Assembly (NCBI GenBank): GCA_021840255.1
Contig: JAKBYX010000007.1
Coordinates: forward strand, 1-64,000
Origin: Nitrospirota bacterium
Lineage (GTDB): Bacteria > Nitrospirota > Thermodesulfovibrionia > Thermodesulfovibrionales > JdFR-88
Direction: 5' to 3'
DNA: 64,000 nt
Position 1 is the stretch's first letter; each line of letters opens with the position of its first letter. The position numbers and the translations under genes were made by a program. The notes under the pieces were generated by a model. The model was not told the origin of the DNA. It ran no database searches and worked only from the letters and a program-made list of their open reading frames with translations. Of the stretch, positions 51,065-59,333 are shown piece after piece.

Positions 51065-51388
51065 ATGAAGCACATACGCTCAGAAATCAAGAAACTGACA
51101 ACTGAGCAATATAGTGCGATTCCGACAGAAGCCGTCATCAGAAGAGTCAACGGGGTCGTCAGAGGATGGGTGAACTATTTTTATTATGGCAACTGCACAC
51201 AAGCAATGTCGGCTTTGGAAGAGTATTTGGTCTATAGGATGCGTATATATATGCGCCGGAAACACAAGTTCCGCAGCTATGGATACAAGGCGTTTCCGAA
51301 CAGCTATTATTACGAATCCTTAGGTCTTTACCATGTACCCACGAAAGCTCCATGGACACAATCTGCGAAAACCTCTGGAGGAAGATAA
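51065..51388 (+). pseudogene. Group II intron maturase, C-terminal (X/thumb) fragment
   Basis: A 107-residue frame whose middle part (IPTEAVIRRVNGVVRGWVNY, then MRRKHKFRSYGYKAFPN and YYYESLGLY) is the maturase-specific domain found at the end of group II intron reverse transcriptases. The full protein has about 420 residues; domains 0-7 are absent. The ATG at 51065 follows an AAAGGAG site that probably belonged to the complete gene. Confidence 0.8.
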
Positions 51389-51393
51389 TCGGA

Positions 51394-51426
51394 GAGCTGT
51401 ATTCGGGAAAACCGAACGTCCAGTTC
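51394..51426 (+). ncRNA. Group II intron domain V
   Basis: GAGCTG (51394-51399) pairs with CAGTTC (51421-51426); TTCGG and CCGAA form the distal stem; an ACGT-like bulge lies between. This is the catalytic hairpin of group II introns. The apical loop reads GAAAA instead of the usual GAAA, in line with decay. Domain VI-like sequence follows to about 51480. Confidence 0.65.
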
Positions 51427-51480
51427 GATGAGGGGGAGCCGGAGATAGGGCCGTCCGGCCACTACGCCAGCTCTCTACTC

Positions 51481-51760
51481 TACTGTAAGCCGCAATTACA
51501 GGTCTGCCGTCCAGGCACGACTTCCTGGACGAATCTCTCGTCTATGGCTTGCTGCCAGATGAAGCGGATTTCGCTGCTGGCAACCGTAACAGCGGAGAAA
51601 AAAAGTTCCCCCCGCGAAATCTGATGCAAACCCGAAAGCAATGAATAAAATAAATCCGCAACAAACTAAAGCCGCCATTATCTGGCGGCTTTCAAACGAG
51701 ATCAATTTAATTTTATGCTTCCTCTCCCTGCGGGAGAGGGCCGGCGTGAGGGAGCATTTT
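51481..51760. other. Gap between intron remnant and EF-G2 with palindromes
   Basis: No gene. Stems: GTCCAGG (51509-51515)/CCTGGAC (51524-51530); AGCCGCCA (51670-51677)/TGGCGGCT (51683-51690), whose arms equal the ilvD terminator; and CCTCTCCC-TGC-GGGAGAGG (51721-51739), a widely distributed type of extragenic palindrome, 22 bases from the end of the EF-G2 gene and probably its 3' boundary. Confidence 0.6.
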
Positions 51761-53854
51761 TTACTCTTCCTTCTTCCTCTTCGCCTCCGCCTCCGCCACT
51801 ATCTTCTGGGCGATGTGCGGGGGCGTCTGCTCGTAATCGAAAAATTCCATGGTATACATCCCTCTGCCAGCGGTCAGGCCCTGCAGCTGGTTGGCATAGG
51901 TCAGCATCTCGGACATCGGCACATGCGCGGCAACACGCTGGTTATGGCCGGACTGTTCCATGCCGTGCACCTTCCCGCGCCTGGCGTTCAGGTCCCCGAT
52001 GACCGCGCCAAGCGTCTCCTCCGGCGCTATGACGACCACCTTCATTACAGGCTCAAGCAGGATGGGTTTTGCCTCCATCGCCGCTTTTTTTATGGCCATG
52101 GATCCCGCTATCTTGAACGCCATCTCGGAGGAATCGACCGTGTGGTAGGAGCCGTCAAAGAGGGTAACGCTTATGTCTATCATGGGGTGGCCGGCCAGAA
52201 TGCCTTCCTTCAGGGTCTCGATCACGCCCTTTTCCACCGCCGGTATGTAGTTTCTGGGTATCGCGCCGCCCACGATATTGTCAATGAACTCGAAGCCGCG
52301 CCCGCGGGGCAGGGGTTTTACCTCTATCCAGCAGTCGCCGTACTGCCCCCTGCCGCCGGACTGCTTTTTGTACCTGCCCTGCACCTTTGCCGTCCCTGTG
52401 ATGGTCTCTCTGTAGGGGATCTTCGGGGTTTTCAATTCCACCTCAACGCCAAATTTTCTTTTAAGCTTCTCGATTATGACCTCAAGATGCAGCTGCCCCA
52501 TTCCGGACAGTATCATCTCTTTCGTCTCCTCGTCCCGGTGGAAATGGAGGGCCTGGTCTTCCTCCAGGATCTTATGGAGGGCGTTGCTGACCTTCTCCTC
52601 ATCTCCCTTGGATCTTGAAGCTATGGCATAGGAGATCACCGGCTCTGCCAGCCTAACTTTCTCGTAGCGGGCCGGGTGGGTCTCATCGGAGAGGGTATCG
52701 CCCGTGTTGGTCTCCTTTAGTTTGGCCACCACGCCTATCTCTCCGGGGCCCAGCGTCTGGGCGTTCACCTGCTTTTTGCCGAAGGGGTAGAAGACCTGTC
52801 CCACGCGCTCCTTTGCTCCGCGGGAGGTGTTAAGCACGTTTGAGTCCGTGCCAACCTTGCCGGAGTAAACCCGGAAAAAAGAAAGCCTGCCCGTAAAGGG
52901 GTCCGCTATCGTCTTGAAAACATAAGCGGAAAACGGGGCATCCGCGGTGGGTGTCAGGGTTTCCGCCTCGCCTGTTTTCGCGTTTTGAGCGGTTATCGGG
53001 GCCACCTTCGCATGTTCTGCCGGAGAGGGCAGGCATAAGAGGACCGCGTCCATCAGCTTGTCTATTCCCATGGCCCTTGTCGCGGAACCGGCCAGGACCG
53101 GGATGAACTGTCTTGAGATGGAGCCCGTCTTTACGCCGTTTATCAGCTCATCCTCTTTTATCTCCCCGCCGTCCAGGTAGATGGAAAGCAGGTTGTCGTC
53201 GGCCTCGCATATTTTTTCGACCAGCTTCTTCCGGTATTTCCCTGTTTCGGCCTCCATGTCCGGTGGTATATCAGCGGCGCTGGGGGCTTTCCCATTCTCG
53301 TAGAGGTAGGCCTTCATACGGATGACGTCCACCAGGCCCCTGAGCGTTTTACCAGAGCCTATGGGCACCTGCAGCGGGATGGCCTCTTTGCCGAAAGACC
53401 TTTCTATTTGTTCCAGGGTGCCCTGGAAATCGGCCATGTCCTTGTCCATCCCGTTAATGAAAGCGATAACGGGGACTTCAAGCTCCGAGGCGTATTCATA
53501 TACCTTAAGGGCCTCGGCTTTTACCCCGTCAACCCCGCTTGCCACCAGCACGGCGCCATCGGCGGCCTTCAGGCTTTCGTGGGTTTCTTCTATGAAGTTT
53601 ATGAAGCCGGGTGTGTCTATGATGTCAAGCTTTGTGTCTTTCCAGTCGCAGAACGCGACAGAGGTGTCAATCGTTATCTTTCTGTTTATCTCTTCAGCCT
53701 CGAAGTCCATCACGGTGTTGCCGTTTGGAACGCTGCCCATCCGATCCAGCGCTCCCGCCGTGTAAAGCATGGCCTCCGCTACTGAAGTTTTGCCCGAACC
53801 GCCGTGCCCAATCAAAGCTACATTCCTTATCTCCCGAACCGTTAAAGTTGCCAT
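51761..53854 (-). CDS. fusA: Elongation factor G-like GTPase (EF-G2)
   Basis: A 697-residue translational GTPase with all EF-G domains. Its P-loop is GHGGSGKTS, unlike the AHIDAGKTT of canonical EF-G, G3 is DTPGF and G4 reads NGMDKD where NKxD is usual. These changes and the single-gene setting away from rpsL/rpsG/tuf mark the EF-G2 (FusA2) group, whose role is thought to lie in ribosome recycling, stress or another special step rather than bulk translocation. A proper fusA presumably lies elsewhere. GGGAGG precedes the ATG. Confidence 0.85.
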   Translation of the reverse strand: MATLTVREIRNVALIGHGGSGKTSVAEAMLYTAGALDRMGSVPNGNTVMDFEAEEINRKITIDTSVAFCDWKDTKLDIIDTPGFINFIEETHESLKAADGAVLVASGVDGVKAEALKVYEYASELEVPVIAFINGMDKDMADFQGTLEQIERSFGKEAIPLQVPIGSGKTLRGLVDVIRMKAYLYENGKAPSAADIPPDMEAETGKYRKKLVEKICEADDNLLSIYLDGGEIKEDELINGVKTGSISRQFIPVLAGSATRAMGIDKLMDAVLLCLPSPAEHAKVAPITAQNAKTGEAETLTPTADAPFSAYVFKTIADPFTGRLSFFRVYSGKVGTDSNVLNTSRGAKERVGQVFYPFGKKQVNAQTLGPGEIGVVAKLKETNTGDTLSDETHPARYEKVRLAEPVISYAIASRSKGDEEKVSNALHKILEEDQALHFHRDEETKEMILSGMGQLHLEVIIEKLKRKFGVEVELKTPKIPYRETITGTAKVQGRYKKQSGGRGQYGDCWIEVKPLPRGRGFEFIDNIVGGAIPRNYIPAVEKGVIETLKEGILAGHPMIDISVTLFDGSYHTVDSSEMAFKIAGSMAIKKAAMEAKPILLEPVMKVVVIAPEETLGAVIGDLNARRGKVHGMEQSGHNQRVAAHVPMSEMLTYANQLQGLTAGRGMYTMEFFDYEQTPPHIAQKIVAEAEAKRKKEE

Positions 53855-53883
53855 GGTAACCTCCCGGTATTTTTAATAAGGGA

Positions 53884-54318
53884 TCAGTCTAATATTTCTT
53901 CAATTATGGGCTTGTATTCCAGTTTTTTTTCGGCTCTTGAGCTCCAGATTTTAACGATCAAAAAAGAAAGGGCGAATGCCCCGAAGGCGAATATGGCGGA
54001 TATGGAGTCGGGGTCGTGTCCCTTGAGACTGCTTAAGGCGAGTTGTTTGCCGATTATGGCCCCCAGAATAAGCGCCAGGACCGGCAATCCGTAAACTATG
54101 AGGGAGCCTTTCATGTAGGACATGGGCTTAAGGACAACCTTGACCTTCTGCCCCTCCCTGGCCCCGACGAAGTTCAGGGCCTCCAACTCCTGTTTGTCTT
54201 TGTCACTGGACATATGGCAGGTCCCCATCGTGCAGTGTTCGCAAGCGCTTTTCGGTTTTTCGACGGAAACCATGGCTAGCCGTCCGATCGTTTTTATGAC
54301 AACGCCGATCTCTTCCAT
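53884..54318 (-). CDS. RseC/MucC-family membrane protein
   Basis: A 144-residue protein starting MEEIGVVIKTIGRLAMVSVE. Cys at 26, 29 and 34 (CEHCTMGTC) and two hydrophobic helices (about residues 75-95 and 105-125) are the RseC/MucC layout. Members act with Rnf-type complexes to reduce SoxR or modulate sigma-E, and in anaerobes often accompany electron-transfer genes. Neither partner is nearby. Upstream codons to 54366 lack similarity, and the ATG at 54318 fits the family N-terminus. Its start is 100 bases from the divergent next gene. Confidence 0.82.
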   Translation of the reverse strand: MEEIGVVIKTIGRLAMVSVEKPKSACEHCTMGTCHMSSDKDKQELEALNFVGAREGQKVKVVLKPMSYMKGSLIVYGLPVLALILGAIIGKQLALSSLKGHDPDSISAIFAFGAFALSFLIVKIWSSRAEKKLEYKPIIEEILD

Positions 54319-54417
54319 TCTTTTTAATTGTAACACAATCGTAACAGGGGGAAGGGAAACGATCAATTCCGGGTTGCTCGCCCTCTTTGCCTGTACCCTC
54401 TTTGCACCTGTAAAAGT

Positions 54418-55410
54418 ATGTTAAAATGCCGGATGGCCGGGAACAAAAAAAACAAAAAACTGAAACTGCTTGATATAAAAAAGATAAAGACCATTCCGCT
54501 TGCGGGCAGGAAATCCAAGGTGGAGCTTGAGCTTGCGGCCAGGCCCCCACTGGCCAGCGGAAGTTTCATGGATTTCTGGGACGGGCTTCCGGGCGTGCTG
54601 GCGGCCTCTAATATCAAAAAGATCGTGGAGGCCGTGGCCACTGCGCGCGAAAAGGGCCGGCCGGTGGTCCTGGGCATGGGGGCGCACCCCATAAAGGTGG
54701 GTTTGTCCCCCCTGATAATAGATCTGATGCGCCGGGGAATAATTACCGCCGTAGCCACGAACGGGGCCGCCATCGTGCACGATTTCGAGCTTGCGTATCT
54801 CGGCCGCACCTCGGAGGACGTGGCTGAAGAGCTTTGCAAAGGTACCTTCGGCATGGCCAGGGAGACCGGGCTTTTACTTAACCGGGCGATCAAAAATGGG
54901 GAAAAAAAGAAACAGGGATTGGGGCAGTCCATAGGCGCGCTTATAAGCAAGGGCCGCTTCCCGTTCAAGAAAAAAAGCATATTCGCCTGCGGGTTCGAGT
55001 TGGGGATACCCGTGACAGTGCATGTGACGATCGGTGCGGACATAATCCATATGCATCCAAACGCAGACGGCGCCGCGATAGGCGGGGCGTCCATGAGGGA
55101 TTTCAGGCTTTTTGCATCCGTGCTTTCAGGGCTTGAGGGAGGGGTGTATATAAATCTCGGCTCGGCAGTAGTCATGCCGGAGGTCTTCCTCAAAGCGCTT
55201 ACCGTAGCCAGGAACCTGGGCCACATGACAAGGGATATCACAACGGTCAACATGGATTTTATCCAGCATTACAGGCCAAGGGAAAACGTGCTGATGAGAC
55301 CCACCCTTCGGGGAGGCGCCTCCTACGCGCTTACCGGGCACCATGAGATCATGTTCCCGCTGCTTGCCGCCGGTATAATCGAGCGTATGGCGGACAGGCC
55401 GGGACAATAA
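54418..55410 (+). CDS. Conserved protein of unknown function, distantly deoxyhypusine-synthase-like
   Basis: A 330-residue soluble protein. Strong motifs are VVLGMGAHPIKVGLSPLIID, TAVATNGAAIVHDFELA, HMHPNADGAAIGGASMRDF and LTGHHEIMFPLLAAGI. The pattern of a strand-Gly loop followed by a region like 'no longer valid, give NAGA' recalls NAD-binding Rossmann folds and, faintly, deoxyhypusine synthase, but the active-site Lys could not be placed. ATG 54418 or 54433 could be the start; no ribosome binding site precedes either. Function should not be assumed. Confidence 0.6.
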   Translation: MLKCRMAGNKKNKKLKLLDIKKIKTIPLAGRKSKVELELAARPPLASGSFMDFWDGLPGVLAASNIKKIVEAVATAREKGRPVVLGMGAHPIKVGLSPLIIDLMRRGIITAVATNGAAIVHDFELAYLGRTSEDVAEELCKGTFGMARETGLLLNRAIKNGEKKKQGLGQSIGALISKGRFPFKKKSIFACGFELGIPVTVHVTIGADIIHMHPNADGAAIGGASMRDFRLFASVLSGLEGGVYINLGSAVVMPEVFLKALTVARNLGHMTRDITTVNMDFIQHYRPRENVLMRPTLRGGASYALTGHHEIMFPLLAAGIIERMADRPGQ

Positions 55411-55472
55411 AGCGGAACTTTAACAAGATACTTGAAATTTATTGTTTTATTATGAAATAATGTGACGCTAAG

Positions 55473-57395
55473 ATGTCCAAGAACGTACTTGTAATAGAGC
55501 GGGATTTCGAGACTTCCAGGCAGATAGCCAAGGCCCTTGAGGGCGAGGGGTACTTCGTTTTCACAGCGTCCAGCGCCGAAGCGGGGCTGGTAATGGCCAG
55601 GAGGGTAAAACCCTCCCTGCTTTTCCTTAATCTTCTAATGAGGGACGCCGGAGGGGTGGAATTTTTAAAGAAGCTCCGGGCCCTGGATTTCCTGCACAAT
55701 GTCCCCATCCTTCTTCTTACCCAAAAGCAGGAGGAATATGAGACAAAGTACGGAAACATGTACGGCATAGTCAATTTCGTGAACCTCCCTGTAGACGAGA
55801 ACGAGGTAATAGCCAAAAGCAGGGCATCTCTGGAGCAGATACCGGTTCACGATCCTTCAGTTAGGGACGAACCCGCCGCTAAGGACCCAGTCGTGGAAGA
55901 CGCTCCTCCGCTTTCGCAAGACATTGGCGCCGGAAGGTCCTTTTCCGAACATCAAGCATCCGGATATACCGGCGCGGAGGCCTCTGATCCGGCTTCCCAC
56001 GAAGACGGCATTCATCATAAAAACGAAAGCGCACCCCGGGTGAATGAAGATATTAATGAAAATTTCATTGTCAGGATAGACGTACCTTCCGTGCCTTCGA
56101 AAAGCGGCGTTTCTGATGAAGGGCCGGACGGCGACGGTGAGGATATTCATTCTGATAAGAGAGGTCCCGATGTGAGGGATATTGCCTCTTCAGGCGCAGG
56201 GCTATCATCAGGGCCCGCTGACAATGCCGGAGACTCTGGCAGTGCATTCGAGGCCAGCATGAGGGAAGAGACACTGCTTTTCGAAGAAAAAGAAATGGAA
56301 GAACAAAAAACGGAAACGAAGGCGGAAGTGCATGTGCCCATTGAGGAGTCCGTGGCCGGCCCAACTGCCGGGGACCGTCTGATACCCGAAGAACGGAAAG
56401 GGGGCATGGAGGACATCATGCCATCGGCATTTCACGTACAGAAGAAAAAGAAAAGCGTAATAAGCAAAGGTGTTCTCTGGACGCTTGGGATAGTGTTGCT
56501 TGGGGCCGCGTCTTCCTTTTTCTTTTTAATGTATATGTCGCCCAAAAAGCCTGGAAGCGGGAATGTACAGGCCGCGCCGCTTTCCTCTGAAAACCAGCCC
56601 GTTATCGTAGAGCAGAACACGCCCTCCGTTGCCGCGCCGCCAGTCAATTCAGCCGCGCCAGGACAGCAGAAGCCGCAAGCTGCCAATACGGCGTTGCAGC
56701 AAAACCAGAAGCAACCCGCCGCCCGGAATAATAACCAGACCGCTAAAGCGGGCCAGGTTGAGGCAAAAGGGCAGGCAAAGCTTAACCCGCAGGTAAAAGT
56801 GGCTGGGCCGAAAGCGGCCGCTCAAAATCAAAAGACGCAGATACTGAAGCCCGCCCCCCAAAACAAAAAAGTTATCGCGGCCTCATCCGCAGGAGCGGCT
56901 GAAAAAGAAAAAGAAAAAGAAAAAGACGTAAAGACCCGGCCGCTGAAGGCTGCCCACAAGGCCCTTTCAAATGGGAAGGAAGCGGCCTCCTCGCAAGTCA
57001 GGAAGGAGCACAAAAGCCCTGGATACTGGGCGCTTCTTGAGCAGGAAGAAGCTCAGATGAAAACCCGTGACTCGGACAAGGGAAAGGCAATAGAGGAAAA
57101 ACCGGCAAAGAAAACGGGCACGATCAGGCAAAAAAGGCAAAAACCCGCAAAAAAGATGACCGCCCACCGCTCCTATTCATTGCAGGCCGGGGCGTTTGCC
57201 AGCCGGGTTAACGCAGAGAAACTTTCAGGCAAGCTCAAAGTGGAAGGTTTTAAGACCTACGTCCTTAAATCTGAAAAGGCTGGAAAGCCCATCTATAAGG
57301 TCCTGGTGGGCAGGTTCAGCGCGCCCGCGGAGGGTGACGCCACCGCCAGGAAGCTTGAGAAGGAAGGCCTGAAGACCTTCCACTATTACGAATAA
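55473..57395 (+). CDS. Degenerate receiver domain-TM-SPOR protein
   Basis: A 640-residue protein. Residues 1-125 form a response-regulator receiver fold in which the phosphorylated Asp is Asn53 (LFLNLLM) and the conserved Lys is replaced (NLPVD), so it should not take phosphate. Residues 130-325 are acidic and disordered. A single membrane helix lies at about 333-355, then a Gln/Pro/Ala/Lys-rich stretch with an (EK)4 microsatellite, and a C-terminal SPOR domain (YSLQAGAFASRVNAEKL, about 568-640). SPOR domains bind denuded glycan strands of septal peptidoglycan. The topology is cytoplasmic receiver, periplasmic SPOR. Likely cell-division or envelope related. Confidence 0.88.
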   Translation: MSKNVLVIERDFETSRQIAKALEGEGYFVFTASSAEAGLVMARRVKPSLLFLNLLMRDAGGVEFLKKLRALDFLHNVPILLLTQKQEEYETKYGNMYGIVNFVNLPVDENEVIAKSRASLEQIPVHDPSVRDEPAAKDPVVEDAPPLSQDIGAGRSFSEHQASGYTGAEASDPASHEDGIHHKNESAPRVNEDINENFIVRIDVPSVPSKSGVSDEGPDGDGEDIHSDKRGPDVRDIASSGAGLSSGPADNAGDSGSAFEASMREETLLFEEKEMEEQKTETKAEVHVPIEESVAGPTAGDRLIPEERKGGMEDIMPSAFHVQKKKKSVISKGVLWTLGIVLLGAASSFFFLMYMSPKKPGSGNVQAAPLSSENQPVIVEQNTPSVAAPPVNSAAPGQQKPQAANTALQQNQKQPAARNNNQTAKAGQVEAKGQAKLNPQVKVAGPKAAAQNQKTQILKPAPQNKKVIAASSAGAAEKEKEKEKDVKTRPLKAAHKALSNGKEAASSQVRKEHKSPGYWALLEQEEAQMKTRDSDKGKAIEEKPAKKTGTIRQKRQKPAKKMTAHRSYSLQAGAFASRVNAEKLSGKLKVEGFKTYVLKSEKAGKPIYKVLVGRFSAPAEGDATARKLEKEGLKTFHYYE

Positions 57396-58303
57396 AGAAG
57401 TCCCTCCAGGGTAATAACAACAAGCTCTCCCAACGCCTGGGTGGCGTAACCCCCTTCAAGAACGAAGATGGCCGGAACGGAAGGGGAGGCCGAAACAATG
57501 CCGCCCACGATTCCCCTTATTCCCTCTTCTGAGACGTTTATGGACGCAAGCGGGTCTCCTGTATAAATGTCATAACCAGCCGAAACAAGGATAACGTCCG
57601 GTTTGAACCGTGTTATCAGCGGCGGCAGCAGGTCCTGGTATATCCTAAGGTACTGTTTCACGCTGGAGCCTGCCGCCATGGGCACATTATAGGTAGCGCC
57701 CATGCCCGCGCCCGCTCCCTGCTCCGAGTCTGCGCCGGTTCCTGGATAAAACGGGTATTGGTGGGTGCTGAAGTAAAAGACAGAGGGGTCTTCATAAAAG
57801 ATGTGCTGTGTGCCGTTTCCGTGGTGCACGTCGAAGTCCACGATAAACACCCGTTTCATCCCCAGCTTCTGGGCTCCCCTGGCGCCGACGGCCACATTAT
57901 TGAAGATGCAAAAGCCCATGGCACGGTCTTTTTCTGCATGATGGCCCGGCGGTCTTACCGCGCAGAAGGCCCTGTCCAGCCGGCCCTCTTTTACCAGTTC
58001 GAGCGCCCTTAAAACCGCCCCTGAGGCGTAGAGCGCCGCCTCATAGGAATCCGGAGAAACATAGGTGTCCGGGTCGTAATAGCCGGTAAAGCCGGCCATC
58101 CGGCGTACATATTCGGGATCGTGGACCGCTTCTATCTCTGAGGGGCCGGCCCTCCGGGGGCCCTCATAAACAAGCCTTGAGCTGATCTTGGAAGCATGGA
58201 CCGCTTTTGTTATCGCACTGAGGCGCTCCGGGCTTTCCGGATGCCCTGCGGGTACGGCGTGCTTGAGGAAGATATCGTCATAGATGAAACCGGTCCGTTT
58301 CAT
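57386..58303 (-). CDS. Histone deacetylase/acetoin-utilisation family amidohydrolase
   Basis: A 305-residue zinc amidohydrolase of the HDAC superfamily. Visible signatures: HPESPERL near the N-terminus, RPPGHHAEKDRAMGFCIFNN (catalytic His pair), DFDVHHGNGTQ (zinc ligands) and SAGYDIYTGDPL. Bacterial members deacetylate acetylpolyamines or acetylated lysine; the substrate here is unknown. It is convergent with the SPOR protein gene and overlaps it by 10 bases. No ribosome binding site is clear before the ATG. Confidence 0.9.
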   Translation of the reverse strand: MKRTGFIYDDIFLKHAVPAGHPESPERLSAITKAVHASKISSRLVYEGPRRAGPSEIEAVHDPEYVRRMAGFTGYYDPDTYVSPDSYEAALYASGAVLRALELVKEGRLDRAFCAVRPPGHHAEKDRAMGFCIFNNVAVGARGAQKLGMKRVFIVDFDVHHGNGTQHIFYEDPSVFYFSTHQYPFYPGTGADSEQGAGAGMGATYNVPMAAGSSVKQYLRIYQDLLPPLITRFKPDVILVSAGYDIYTGDPLASINVSEEGIRGIVGGIVSASPSVPAIFVLEGGYATQALGELVVITLEGLLYS

Positions 58304-58330
58304 GTTTATAAAAAGTATACCTCGGTTTGT

Positions 58331-58383
58331 TATGCCTTAGGCATCGAATGTGAGGGAATGGGCTGATTAACAGTATTCGCTCG
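58331..58383. repeat. REP-like palindromic element, copy 2
   Basis: ATGCCTTAGGCAT (58332-58344), then CGAATGTGAGG, CTGATT and TTCGCTC, in the same order as at 11390-11434. It lies in the 230-base gap between the HDAC-family gene and acsE. The rest of the gap is AT-rich with no gene. Confidence 0.6.
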
Positions 58384-58533
58384 CCAGCCTGGGCACGTTC
58401 ATGTTTCATTTATAAATCTATAAGAAAAATTTTTTTGAACTATTTTTTGAACTATGGTATTTTCAATACTCTCTAACTTTAAGGTTTTTTGTAGACCTAG
58501 GGAAAAATACAGGCCAAGGAGTGGATTTTTGAA

Positions 58534-59316
58534 ATGCTTATCATAGGCGAAAAACTGAGCATAATAGCCAAAAGGGTCCGCGAGGCGATGTTCAAGAAGG
58601 ACAAAGGCCCCATCCAGGAGATTGCAAAGGCGCAGTGGAATGCAGGCGCCAGGATGATAGACGCCAACATCGGTCCCGCGGAAGACGGGGGAGAGGAGTT
58701 GATGGAATGGATGGTAAGGACCATCCAGGAGGCTGTCCCATCCCCGATATGCCTGGACACCACCAACTCCAAGGCTATAGAGGCGGGCCTCAAGGCGCAT
58801 GACAACCAATGGGGCCGTGCCCTTATCAATTCCACTTCCAACGATCCGGAAAGGTTCCCGATACTGGAGCTTGCGGCAAAGTACAATTGCCAGGTGATAG
58901 GGCTCACCGTGGGTAAAGGCGGGCTTCCGGCGGACGCGGAGGAGAGGTGCGGGATAGCGGCTGAGATAATGGCAAGGGCCATGGAATACGGGGTGCCGCT
59001 GGAGGACCTCTATCTTGACCCGCTCGTGCTGCAGATAGCGACTTCGCAAGACCATGCCATGCATGTGATAAAAGCGATAAAGATGTTCCAGGAGCTCAAT
59101 GACCCGGCCATGAAGACAGTGGTAGGATTAAGTAATATCTCAAACGGCTGCCCCAAGCACGTAAGACCGCTTATGAACAGGCAGTACTTTGCCCTGCTTA
59201 TGTATCACGGTCTTTCCTCGGCCATAGCGGACGCGGTTGAACTCTCGGAGATAGCCAAGACCATGGATGTAATCATGGGCAAGACGCTTTATGCCCATTC
59301 ATATCTGGAAATGTAG
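58534..59316 (+). CDS. acsE: Methyltetrahydrofolate:corrinoid/iron-sulfur protein methyltransferase
   Basis: Transfers the methyl group of CH3-THF to the cobalt of the corrinoid Fe-S protein in the Wood-Ljungdahl pathway. The 260-residue TIM barrel starts LIIGEKLSIIAKRV and has GARMIDANIGPAEDGG, CLDTTNSKAIEAGL and VVGLSNISNG, in the pterin-binding family order. ATG 58534 matches the family N-terminus. It leads acsE-acsD-acsC with short gaps, so the three proteins that carry and receive the methyl group are made together. Confidence 0.95.
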   Translation: MLIIGEKLSIIAKRVREAMFKKDKGPIQEIAKAQWNAGARMIDANIGPAEDGGEELMEWMVRTIQEAVPSPICLDTTNSKAIEAGLKAHDNQWGRALINSTSNDPERFPILELAAKYNCQVIGLTVGKGGLPADAEERCGIAAEIMARAMEYGVPLEDLYLDPLVLQIATSQDHAMHVIKAIKMFQELNDPAMKTVVGLSNISNGCPKHVRPLMNRQYFALLMYHGLSSAIADAVELSEIAKTMDVIMGKTLYAHSYLEM

Positions 59317-59333
59317 GAGGGAAAGGAAAGAAA

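Larger units (their letters stand above)
50801..51480 (+). mobile_element. Group II intron remnant
   Basis: Sequence between about 50800 and 51060 is structured and gene-free (for example GGTTCC-GAAA-GGAACC near 51024-51039), then comes a fragment of the intron-encoded protein and a domain V-like hairpin at 51394-51426. The reverse transcriptase part is missing, so the intron has suffered an internal deletion and cannot move by itself. The 5' boundary is not defined. Confidence 0.65.

Noticed and set aside
51394-51426. tRNA-like fold
   Set aside because: The GTTC-like sequence is part of a group II intron domain V hairpin; no acceptor stem or T-arm consensus is present.
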